Assembly (NCBI RefSeq): GCF_902489635.1
Contig: NZ_CABUAN010000063.1
Location: forward strand, 1-5,167
Reading direction: 5' to 3'
DNA from: an uncultured Porphyromonas sp.
GTDB taxonomy: Bacteria; Bacteroidota; Bacteroidia; Bacteroidales; Porphyromonadaceae
DNA: 5,167 nt
Positions 1 through 5,167 of the stretch are shown piece after piece. Made by a program: the position numbers and the translations under genes. Positions within the stretch are counted from its first letter, which is position 1. The number at the start of each line of letters is the position of its first letter. Under the pieces are notes generated by a model. That model made no database searches and was not told the origin of the DNA. It saw only the letters and a list, made by a program, of their open reading frames with translations.

Positions 1-53
1 GTGGAAAATAAAAAATATCCACGTGGAGATTTGAGATTTTCCACGTGGATATT
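1..53. repeat. CCACGTGG palindromes in a 14-bp inverted repeat
   Basis: The palindrome CCACGTGG occurs at 19-26 and 41-48. The flanks extend it to a perfect 14-bp inverted repeat: aatatccacgtgga at 14-27 and its complement at 40-53, with a 12-nt loop. The window's first nine bases (gtggaaaat) are also the complement of attttccac at 36-44, so a further unit probably lies just outside the window. No ORF overlaps it convincingly. It could be a multicopy intergenic repeat, a protein-binding palindrome or a bidirectional terminator of the gene upstream. There is no T-run after the second arm, so an intrinsic terminator is not well supported. Confidence 0.7.
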
Positions 54-97
54 CGAGAAAGGATGGGATCGGACGAATTTCCCCGTAAAGATATGTT

Positions 98-139
98 ATT
101 AGAGATTAGAGGTTAGAAGTTAGAGATTAGAGATCAGAG
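98..139. repeat. Heptamer tandem array RTTAGAR, six units
   Basis: Six contiguous 7-nt units are readable: attagag, attagag, gttagaa, gttagag, attagag and atcagag. The last unit has one T-to-C change. The run has strict period 7 with no indels. It is the opposite-strand partner of the longer YTCTAAY array at 178-284. A 38-nt spacer (140-177) built from gaatcgga-like words lies between them. The two blocks can pair as a long imperfect hairpin. Two more units of the same family occur far downstream at 4638-4651, so this is a dispersed repeat rather than a one-off. Confidence 0.85.
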
Positions 140-177
140 TGAATCGGAATGAATCGGAGCCATCAGAATGATCGGAT

Positions 178-284
178 CTCTAACTTTTAATCTCTAACTT
201 CTCACCTCTAACCTCTAACTTCTAATCTCTAACTTCTAACTTCTAATCTCTAACCTCTAATCTCTCCTCCCCCTAACCTCTAAT
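178..284. repeat. Heptamer tandem array YTCTAAY, fifteen units
   Basis: Thirteen contiguous 7-nt units run from 178 to 268 (for example ctctaac, ttctaat, ctctaac). A 2-nt interruption (269-270) follows, then two more units (ccctaac, ctctaat). Units 2, 4 and 13 are degenerate. The consensus is the reverse complement of the RTTAGAR array at 98-139. The array ends 4 nt before the predicted -7 box of alaS, so it occupies the positions where a -33 element would lie. Slippage in such arrays commonly changes copy number between strains; whether that happens here is inference. The stretch 1-334 holds no gene. Confidence 0.85.
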
Positions 285-288
285 TTCG

Positions 289-296
289 TACCTTTG
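289..296 (+). promoter_or_regulatory. Bacteroidota -7 promoter box (TAccTTTG) for alaS
   Basis: TACCTTTG is a perfect match to the TAnnTTTG -7 consensus used by the primary sigma factor in Bacteroidota. It lies 38 nt before the alaS ATG, which would give a leader of roughly 30 nt. No TTG is visible at the usual -33 distance, because the heptamer array fills that region. The box is well placed, but the upstream half of the promoter is weak or replaced. Confidence 0.55.
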
Positions 297-334
297 TAGC
301 GTATTAAGTATTAGCATAGCATGCTCTATAGATT

Positions 335-2953
335 ATGATGACAGCACACGATATACGAAAAGCCTTTCTCGACTTCTTTGAGGAGCACGGACACCGCATT
401 GTACCCTCGGCACCGATGGTGATCAAGGACGACCCCACGCTCATGTTTACCAATGCCGGGATGAACCAATTTAAGGATATCATCCTGGGCAATAAAGAGC
501 CTCAGTATCGTCGTGCAGCAGACTCACAAAAGTGTCTCCGCGTGAGCGGCAAGCACAACGACCTCGAGGAGGTAGGACGCGATACCTACCACCACACCAT
601 GTTTGAGATGCTGGGCAACTGGTCCTTTGGCGATTACTTCAAGAAAGAGGCTATCGAGTTCGCCTGGACTTTCCTCACGGAGCGTCTCCAGCTACCCAAG
701 GATCGCCTCTACGTGACCGTCTTCGGTGGCAGTGCTGAGGAAGGGCTGAGCCGTGACGACGAGGCAGCCAGCTACTGGCTACAGTACACCACGGAGGATC
801 GTATCATCGACGGCTCTCGCAAGGACAACTTCTGGGAGATGGGCGACACAGGTCCCTGCGGTCCTTGCTCCGAGATACACATTGACCTGCGTAGCGAGGA
901 GGAGCGTCAGCTTGTCTGCGGACGTGATCTAGTCAACAAGGATCACCCACTGGTCATCGAGATCTGGAACCTCGTCTTCATGCAGTACGACCGCAAGGCT
1001 GACGGACATCTAGAGCCTCTACCCCACAAGGTGATCGATACCGGCATGGGCTTCGAGCGTCTCTGTATGGCTATGCAGGGCAAGAAGTCGAACTACGACA
1101 CCGACCTTTTCACCCCTCTGATCCGTGCTATCGAGACACTCAGCGGGGAGCAGTACGGTCAGAACGAGCAGGTGGACATCGCCATGCGTGTCGTCGCTGA
1201 CCACATCCGTACGATCGCTTTTGCTATCGCCGACGGACAGCTCCCGAGCAATGCTAAGGCGGGCTACGTGATCCGTCGTATCCTACGTCGTGCCGTGCGC
1301 TACGCCTACACCTTCCTCCATGCCGATGAGCCGATGCTCTACACGCTCCTACCCACGCTCAATGAGGTGATGGGCGAAGCTTATCCCGAGATTGTAGCTC
1401 AGCGCGAACTGATTGCTTCGGTGATCAAGGAGGAGGAGGAGAGCTTCCTACGCACCCTCGCTCAGGGACTTAAACTTCTAGAGAGCAAGATACAGGAGCT
1501 ACCCCAGGACGCGAAAGTTCTGTCAGGTGCCGACGCTTTCGTCCTGTACGACACCTACGGCTTCCCACTAGACCTCACGGAGTTGATCCTGTCGGAGCGT
1601 GGTATGACGCTCGATCAGGTGGCTTTTGACAAACTGATGCAGGAGCAGAAGAGTCGTGCCCGTCAGGCTGCCGCCATCGACGCTGCCGACTGGGTGGTCC
1701 TCGACGAGGAGACCACCGAGAGCACCTTCGTAGGCTACGAGACGCTCCAGATCGAGACGCATATCCTGCGCTACCGCAAGGTGGCTGACAAGAAGCGCAG
1801 CTACTATCAGGTGGTGCTGGCGGAGACTCCCTTCTACGCTGAGATGGGTGGTCAGGTGGGCGACAAGGGCGTGCTGATCGCTCAGGACGGCACCGAGTAC
1901 CCAATCCTAGACACCAAGCGGGAGAACAACCTCACCGTCCATATCCTCTCGGCCCTCCCCGCAGATCCTAAGCAGCCGCTCATCGCGCGTGTCGGGGCTG
2001 AGCTGCGTCACCTCACGGAGGCAAACCATACGGCGACGCACCTGATGCACCACGCACTGAGAGCCGTGCTCGGCACTCATGTAGAGCAAAAGGGTTCGCT
2101 CGTATCGGCAGACCTGCTACGCTTTGACTTCTCACACTTCAAGAAGTTGACCCCCGAAGAGATCACCGAGGTAGAGCGACTAGTCAATGCGGAGATCCGT
2201 GCCGACAGACCTCGTGATGAGCAGCGCAATGTGCCGATCGCCAAGGCTAAGGAGATGGGTGCGATGGCACTCTTTGGCGAGAAGTATGGCGACGAGGTGC
2301 GCGTCATCAAGTATGGCGACTCGGTCGAGCTATGCGGTGGTACCCACGTGGCTAGCACGGGGCAGATAGGCTTTTTCAAGATCATCAGTGAGGGCTCTAT
2401 TGCCGCTGGCATCAGGCGTATCGAGGCGGTCACGGGGCCCAAGGCTGAGGAGTATGTACATCATCTAGAGGAGCAGTTGCAGCTCTTCAACGAGAGGCTC
2501 AACAATGTGCCCGATCCGCTCAAGGCGCTAGACCGACTGATTGCCGAGGGTGCCGAGCAGCGCAAGGCTATCGAGCAGTACACCAAGGCACAGGCAGAGC
2601 AGATAGCGCTACAGGCACTGGCCGATCAGACGAAGCATGGCGAGACTACCATCGTCACCGTCAATAAGCCAATGAGTAGCGACGTCGCTAAGGATGTCGC
2701 TGGCACCATTCGCGAGCGACTACAAGGCTCTTACCTAGCACTCATCGGTGCTGCCGAGGAGGGCAAGTGTACCCTCACGGTGATTCTCTCGCCAGACCTG
2801 GTCGACAAGGGACTCAACGCTAGCAAGCTCATCAAGGAGGTCGCCTCCCTCATCAAGGGCGGTGGCGGTGGTCAGCCACACTTTGCGACGGCTGGCGGAC
2901 GCAACCCTGAGGGGCTACAAGCGGCCATAGACCATATCGTCTCGCTGATTTAG
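335..2953 (+). CDS. alaS: Alanine--tRNA ligase (alanyl-tRNA synthetase)
   Basis: Cytoplasmic class II synthetase that charges tRNA-Ala with alanine using ATP and hydrolyses mischarged Ser- and Gly-tRNA-Ala. The 872 aa are full length for the family (E. coli about 876). The catalytic domain covers roughly residues 1-245: motif 1 near PTLMFTNAGMNQF (34-46), motif 2 around HHTMFEMLGNWSFGDYF (86-102), GDTGPCGPCSE (170-180) and motif 3 GMGFERL (237-243). The tRNA-recognition middle domain includes LPSNAKAGYVIRRILRR, whose N306 is the likely counterpart of the G3:U70-reading Asn. The editing domain shows the full zinc set: HTATH (H565, H569) and CGGTH (C667, H671). A helical, coiled-coil-like stretch follows (about 712-780), then the C-Ala domain with a five-glycine run (842-846) and FATAGG. 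ATG codons at 335 and 338 are both possible starts; relatives usually have a single Met before TA, so 338 is as plausible. No Shine-Dalgarno is visible, as expected in Bacteroidota. No residue appears missing and there is no frameshift. Confidence 0.98.
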   Translation: MMTAHDIRKAFLDFFEEHGHRIVPSAPMVIKDDPTLMFTNAGMNQFKDIILGNKEPQYRRAADSQKCLRVSGKHNDLEEVGRDTYHHTMFEMLGNWSFGDYFKKEAIEFAWTFLTERLQLPKDRLYVTVFGGSAEEGLSRDDEAASYWLQYTTEDRIIDGSRKDNFWEMGDTGPCGPCSEIHIDLRSEEERQLVCGRDLVNKDHPLVIEIWNLVFMQYDRKADGHLEPLPHKVIDTGMGFERLCMAMQGKKSNYDTDLFTPLIRAIETLSGEQYGQNEQVDIAMRVVADHIRTIAFAIADGQLPSNAKAGYVIRRILRRAVRYAYTFLHADEPMLYTLLPTLNEVMGEAYPEIVAQRELIASVIKEEEESFLRTLAQGLKLLESKIQELPQDAKVLSGADAFVLYDTYGFPLDLTELILSERGMTLDQVAFDKLMQEQKSRARQAAAIDAADWVVLDEETTESTFVGYETLQIETHILRYRKVADKKRSYYQVVLAETPFYAEMGGQVGDKGVLIAQDGTEYPILDTKRENNLTVHILSALPADPKQPLIARVGAELRHLTEANHTATHLMHHALRAVLGTHVEQKGSLVSADLLRFDFSHFKKLTPEEITEVERLVNAEIRADRPRDEQRNVPIAKAKEMGAMALFGEKYGDEVRVIKYGDSVELCGGTHVASTGQIGFFKIISEGSIAAGIRRIEAVTGPKAEEYVHHLEEQLQLFNERLNNVPDPLKALDRLIAEGAEQRKAIEQYTKAQAEQIALQALADQTKHGETTIVTVNKPMSSDVAKDVAGTIRERLQGSYLALIGAAEEGKCTLTVILSPDLVDKGLNASKLIKEVASLIKGGGGGQPHFATAGGRNPEGLQAAIDHIVSLI

Positions 2954-2977
2954 CAGCTAGACCAACAGCTAGACCAG
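2954..2977 (+). repeat. Two tandem 12-mers filling the alaS-aroB gap
   Basis: The whole 24-nt gap is cagctagaccaa followed by cagctagaccag, identical at 11 of 12 positions. It begins immediately after the alaS TAG and ends immediately before the aroB ATG. Both genes are in the same reading frame, and in that frame the gap has no stop codon; it would read QLDQQLDQ. There is no hairpin terminator and no Shine-Dalgarno in it, so the two genes probably share a transcript. A recent tandem duplication of a 12-nt unit is the simplest origin. Confidence 0.85.
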
Positions 2978-4072
2978 ATGCCACCCCTAGCCTTCATCTC
3001 CACCCAGTCGAGGGTGCTCGTGGGCAACCTGATGGGCGACTACCTGCGGGAGTTGCTCCGCCAAGGCAAGCCCGAGAGCTACTACCTACTGGCAGATGCG
3101 AGGGTGTGGCATCTGAGCCAAGAGCTGATAGCGAAGAGCTACCCTGAGCTAACGGGGCTGCCTCGCTATCTGATCAACGACCCTGAGGAGGCGAAGAGCC
3201 TGGAGGGCATCGCCGAGATGGCGCGCTGGCTCCTCGAGCAGGATGCCACTCGTGGAGCTACACTCATCGCACTGGGCGGTGGAGCCGTGAGCGACGCCGT
3301 CGGCTTCCTCGCTCAGATCTATATGCGGGGTGTCTCGCTCGTCCTACTCCCCACGACGCTCCTCGCCATGGCAGACGCGGCTGTGGGGGGCAAATGCGGG
3401 GTCAACTTTGCGGGTGTCAAGAATCTGCTCGGAGCTTTTGCCAATGAAGCGACCACGCTGACGCTCTGCGACACAGCTTGGCTGGAGAGCCTCCCAGAGG
3501 AGGAGCTACGCTCAGGCTGTGGCGAGCTGATCAAGTATGGCCTACTCGTTAGTCCAGACCTGTGGCGTCGGCTGCTGCAGGTGCTGCCCGAGCAACCGCT
3601 CTCTTTAGAGCAACTCACCCCGCTCATTCGTGAGGCGGTGCAGTTCAAACTCGACATCGTGGCGCAGGATCGTCTAGATCAGGGGCTTCGTCACCAGCTC
3701 AACCTAGGGCACACCTTTGGGCACGCCTTCGAGGCGTGGAGCCATCAGCACAGCGACACACCTTTGCTACATGGCGAGGCGGTCGCTCTGGGACTCGTGC
3801 CCGAGCTTTACCTCTCGCACGTCAAGCTAGGCTTCCCCAAGGAGCTGCTACATCAGTTGCTCGCCGTAGTGCAGGAGCTATACCGTTCACTCCCCATCAC
3901 CTGCCGAGACTACGATGCGCTCAGGGAACTGATGCTCCACGACAAGAAGAATAGCGACGCCCAGCGCATCACCACTGTCGCTCTCACTGCCATCGGTCAA
4001 GTCCACGAACTACAGAACGCGCCCCTCGACATCACCGAGGCACTCGACTACTACCAGGACACGATGCTGTAA
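2978..4072 (+). CDS. aroB: 3-dehydroquinate synthase
   Basis: Second step of the shikimate pathway: converts DAHP to 3-dehydroquinate with NAD+ and a divalent metal, in the cytoplasm. The 364 aa match the usual family length (about 350-370). The N-terminal nucleotide-binding half shows GGGAVSDAVGFLAQIYMRG (100-118), PTTLLAMADAAVGGK (125-139) and GVKNLLGAF (146-154). The C-terminal half carries the metal ligands expected for the family: E183 in GCGELIKYG, H245 in NLGHTFGHAFE, and H265 in LHGEAVALG. H249 is the likely catalytic histidine. HDKKN (321-325) is the usual late lysine motif. All key residues are present, so the enzyme should be active. The start at 2978 is the first ATG after the alaS stop and suits the family, in which the N-terminus is short and variable. 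Glycerol dehydrogenase and 2-deoxy-scyllo-inosose synthase are related folds, but the motif set is typical AroB. Coupling with alaS looks transcriptional only. Confidence 0.96.
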   Translation: MPPLAFISTQSRVLVGNLMGDYLRELLRQGKPESYYLLADARVWHLSQELIAKSYPELTGLPRYLINDPEEAKSLEGIAEMARWLLEQDATRGATLIALGGGAVSDAVGFLAQIYMRGVSLVLLPTTLLAMADAAVGGKCGVNFAGVKNLLGAFANEATTLTLCDTAWLESLPEEELRSGCGELIKYGLLVSPDLWRRLLQVLPEQPLSLEQLTPLIREAVQFKLDIVAQDRLDQGLRHQLNLGHTFGHAFEAWSHQHSDTPLLHGEAVALGLVPELYLSHVKLGFPKELLHQLLAVVQELYRSLPITCRDYDALRELMLHDKKNSDAQRITTVALTAIGQVHELQNAPLDITEALDYYQDTML

Positions 4073-4200
4073 GCGGTGCGACTGTTGTAGTACGGCAAAA
4101 CGTGTAACCCGTTTGTGTCAAAGCGACACGTGTAACCATACAAATACTGGTGTCACAGCGATTGATGGGTGAAGTTGTCGTGTTGATGTGGTTCATGTAT
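4073..4200. other. Gene-free stretch after aroB with short repeats
   Basis: No credible gene or adjacent terminator lies here. The 9-mer cgtgtaacc occurs at 4101-4109 and again at 4129-4137. The segment 4108-4126 (cccgtttgtgtcaaagcga) is the complement of 4292-4309, apart from one extra T. It is therefore the outer left arm of an inverted repeat that encloses the hairpin pair at 4201-4272. The aroB transcript appears to run on into the repeat block. Confidence 0.6.
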
Positions 4201-4272
4201 GGGCGGACCTGCGTGTCCGCCCACAGGGTATACAGCGCTTTGACGAGGACGGGCGGACACGCAGGTCCGCCC
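4201..4272. repeat. Two mutually inverted 22-nt GC-rich hairpins
   Basis: The 22 nt at 4201-4222 form an 8-bp stem (gggcggac/gtccgccc) with loop ctgcgt. The 22 nt at 4251-4272 are the exact reverse complement, with the same stem and loop acgcag. They are separated by 28 nt. The unit is thus a hairpin of hairpins that can fold either as two small stems or as one 22-bp stem. The flanks continue the symmetry imperfectly (4108-4126 with 4292-4309). The same architecture, with a different stem sequence, recurs at 4722-4803. Confidence 0.85.
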
Positions 4273-4314
4273 CTACACATCGCTACTCGTCTCGCTTTGA
4301 CACAACGGGCTAGA

Positions 4315-4555
4315 CGTTCCGTTGTCATACAATAAGACGAGCGCAGGTGACGAAGGAAACGACCGCTTGCGGTCGGACGAATCATAGCCCCCAGTCGAAG
4401 GAGCAAAGCTCCGAACGACTGGGGGACACAGGGGCGTATAAAGGGGGGACGACCTCCCCTGGCGGGAGGTCGGACTGGAGCTGTAGATTCGTCTAGTCCG
4501 ACCCACAAGGGGTCGATAAATCAGGTGACGTCTAGCGTCCGTGGGTCGTTCGGGG
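4315..4555. repeat. Composite multi-hairpin repeat, copy A
   Basis: This aligns with copy B in two blocks. 4315-4426 against 4886-4997 has 5 differences in 112 nt. 4450-4555 against 5062-5167 has 5 differences in 106 nt. Both counts are by hand. A run from 4360 to 4426 is identical. Hairpins in order are gaccgcttgcggtc (4361-4374), a 10-bp stem at 4388-4425, a 9-bp stem at 4450-4472, cgaccc/gggtcg at 4499-4515 and gacg/cgtc at 4527-4539. The 23 nt at 4427-4449 are where copy B instead has 64 nt, including the left arm of a 23-bp inverted repeat, so copy A looks internally deleted. No ORF of gene quality runs through it and no transposase is nearby. Confidence 0.85.
4388..4425. repeat. Long stem-loop in copy A
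   Basis: cccccagtcg at 4388-4397 pairs perfectly with cgactggggg at 4416-4425. Inside, ggagc pairs with gctcc around an aaa loop, with small unpaired bulges between the two stems. The identical 38 nt recur in copy B at 4959-4996. It is the strongest conserved hairpin of the element. No T-run follows, so it is not an intrinsic terminator. Confidence 0.85.
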
Positions 4556-4576
4556 CTTTGCCCCTCCGACCCACGG
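4539..4576. repeat. Two-tier stem-loop closing copy A
   Basis: ccgtgggtcg (4539-4548) pairs with cgacccacgg (4567-4576), giving 10 bp. An inner ggggc/gcccc stem sits around a ttt loop, separated from the outer stem by a small internal loop. The left half is repeated at the very end of the window (5151-5167), where copy B is cut off. It lies 12 nt before the terminator hairpin. Confidence 0.8.
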
Positions 4577-4588
4577 CTATGATTCGTC

Positions 4589-4611
4589 GGACCTCTGCGA
4601 GGTCCTTTTTT
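4589..4611 (+). terminator. Intrinsic (Rho-independent) terminator
   Basis: ggacctc (4589-4595) pairs with gaggtcc (4599-4605) around a tgc loop, a perfect 7-bp GC-rich stem followed directly by six T (4606-4611). The T-run exists only on the + strand, so it stops rightward transcription. It is the first good terminator after aroB, 516 nt beyond the aroB stop. It could therefore end a very long alaS-aroB 3' UTR, or a separate RNA carrying copy A. Confidence 0.8.
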
Positions 4612-4714
4612 ATAAGAGTGATCGGAAGGGTAAGGGGATTAGAGATTAGAAGAGAGAGGGGATCGGAGGGATCGCACGAATAGTCCAATGAGGGGGGCAC
4701 GAGACATGTAGCCC
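4612..4714. other. Spacer with stray heptamer units
   Basis: There is no gene here. gattagagattagaag at 4637-4652 contains two units of the heptamer family seen upstream of alaS. gggatcgcacgaat at 4668-4681 matches gggatcggacgaat at 65-78 with one difference. These shared words link the two gene-free blocks that flank alaS-aroB. Confidence 0.6.
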
Positions 4715-4721
4715 TGTGTAG

Positions 4722-4803
4722 GGACGCACGGTCTGTGCGTCCGTCCCCGTTAAAACCACGATGCTGTAACCTTTGATACAACGGACGCACGAGCCGTGCG
4801 TCC
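4722..4803. repeat. Second pair of mutually inverted hairpins
   Basis: ggacgcac/gtgcgtcc stems occur at 4722-4742 (loop ggtct) and 4783-4803 (loop gagcc), 40 nt apart. The symmetry extends outward: tgtgtagggacgcac at 4715-4729 is the complement of 4796-4810. The plan is the same as the 4201-4272 pair but with a different stem. In both cases the right-hand hairpin is followed by ctacacatcg and then by a copy of the composite element, so the hairpin pair looks like the 5' module of a larger unit. Confidence 0.8.
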
Positions 4804-4883
4804 CTACACATCGTTACTCGTCTCGTTTTGACACAACGGACGCTCTCCGGCTAGACACGATCGTGCGTCCCTACACATCGTTA
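4795..4883. repeat. Partial tandem duplication within copy B's 5' module
   Basis: A 22-nt word is repeated exactly at 4795-4816 and 4862-4883. tttgayacaacggacgc also occurs twice, at 4772-4788 and 4827-4843. The first pair is offset by 67 and the second by 55, so the second unit carries 12 extra nt between ggacgc and cgtgcgtcc. The equivalent part of copy A (4272-4314) has only one unit. Copy B therefore gained, or copy A lost, about 67 nt by recombination between the repeats. Confidence 0.75.
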
Positions 4884-4885
4884 AT

Positions 4886-5167
4886 CGTTCCGTTATTGTA
4901 CAATAAGACGAGCGCAGGTGACTAAGGAAGCGACCGCTTGCGGTCGGACGAATCATAGCCCCCAGTCGAAGGAGCAAAGCTCCGAACGACTGGGGGATAG
5001 GCGAATGTGGTAGCAGGTCGACCCCTTGTGGGTCGGACTAAGTGAAGACACAGCCCCAGTCCGACCTCCCCTAGCGGGAGGTCGGACTAGAGCTGTAGAT
5101 TCGTTTAGTCCGACCCACAAGGGGTCGATAAATCAGGAGGCGTCTAGCGTCCGTGGGTCGTTCGGGG
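4886..5167. repeat. Composite multi-hairpin repeat, copy B (runs off window)
   Basis: Same order of hairpins as copy A: gaccgcttgcggtc at 4932-4945, the 10-bp stem at 4959-4996, a 13-bp stem at 5058-5088, cgaccc/gggtcg at 5111-5127, and the left arm of the ccgtgggtcg stem at the window edge. It has a 64-nt segment (4998-5061) where copy A has 23 nt. The copy is cut by the window end. By analogy with copy A, the rest of that stem and a terminator are expected shortly after 5167. Confidence 0.85.
5018..5128. repeat. 23-bp perfect inverted repeat enclosing a 13-bp hairpin
   Basis: The 23 nt at 5018-5040 are the exact reverse complement of 5106-5128. Inside lies a perfect 13-bp stem, agtccgacctccc (5058-5070) with gggaggtcggact (5076-5088), and a 5-nt loop. 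Each 23-nt arm can itself fold through gacc/ggtc pairs. The structure is a nested cruciform or branched RNA and is the most complete form of the element in the window; copy A keeps only its right part. Confidence 0.85.

Noticed and set aside
1575..1904. 109-codon - strand frame inside alaS, plus other shorter frames within alaS and aroB
   Set aside because: They are shadows of the well-supported coding frames, rich in Arg, Ser and Pro, with no recognisable protein features.
2954..2977. Terminator or separate promoter between alaS and aroB
   Set aside because: The gap is a 12-mer tandem repeat with no hairpin plus T-run and no TAnnTTTG box.
4032..4508. 158-codon open frame on the - strand
   Set aside because: It overlaps the end of aroB and runs through the inverted hairpins and copy A. 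Its composition follows the repeats, and no domain or credible start context is visible.
4767..4775. Possible -7 promoter box (taacctttg)
   Set aside because: The spacing gives AAccTTTG rather than TAnnTTTG, and no gene follows on the + strand.
4521..4811. 96-codon open frame on the - strand
   Set aside because: It lies across the terminator, hairpin stems and the second inverted-hairpin module, so it is an accident of GC-rich repeat DNA.
5018..5128. tRNA-like cloverleaf
   Set aside because: The stem lengths (23 bp closing, 13 bp inner) and the absence of tRNA consensus positions rule out a tRNA.
4201..5167. CRISPR array
   Set aside because: Repeats are palindromic and of unequal length and spacing. 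There is no regular repeat-spacer alternation and no cas gene.
4315..5167. Insertion sequence
   Set aside because: No transposase-like reading frame exists. A non-autonomous element remains possible, but an autonomous IS is not supported.

Overview
The window holds two complete protein genes on the + strand, alanyl-tRNA synthetase (alaS, 335-2953) followed by 3-dehydroquinate synthase (aroB, 2978-4072). They are bracketed by two gene-free blocks dense in repeats and hairpins (1-334 and 4073-5167). The N-terminal wording of AlaRS, the absence of Shine-Dalgarno-like sequences before either gene, and a TAnnTTTG -7 box upstream of alaS all point to Bacteroidota. The moderate-to-high GC content and the types of intergenic repeat suggest a Porphyromonas-like member of Bacteroidales. 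That genus-level guess is inference from recall, not from a search.

Region by region. 1-60 carries CCACGTGG palindromes inside a 14-bp inverted repeat. 98-284 is a 7-bp satellite in two opposed blocks (six RTTAGAR units, a 38-nt spacer, then fifteen units of the complementary YTCTAAY). It stops 4 nt before a perfect TAccTTTG promoter box for alaS. alaS and aroB are separated by 24 nt that are exactly two copies of a 12-mer. There is no terminator between them, so they are probably co-transcribed. The two products act in unrelated processes (tRNA charging and aromatic amino acid precursor synthesis), so the pairing looks like shared expression rather than a shared pathway.

The last 1,095 nt contain no credible gene. 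They contain pairs of GC-rich hairpins that are reverse complements of one another (4201-4272 and 4722-4803). They also contain two copies, about 95% identical by hand count, of a composite multi-hairpin element (copy A 4315-4555, copy B 4886-5167, which runs off the window). Copy A is followed by another large hairpin and a convincing intrinsic terminator (4589-4611). This multi-hairpin element is the least explained part of the window. It could be a non-autonomous mobile or REP/MITE-like repeat, a long structured 3' UTR of the alaS-aroB transcript, or a structured RNA. The sequence alone does not decide between these. No transposase, CRISPR array, tRNA, rRNA or defence gene is visible.
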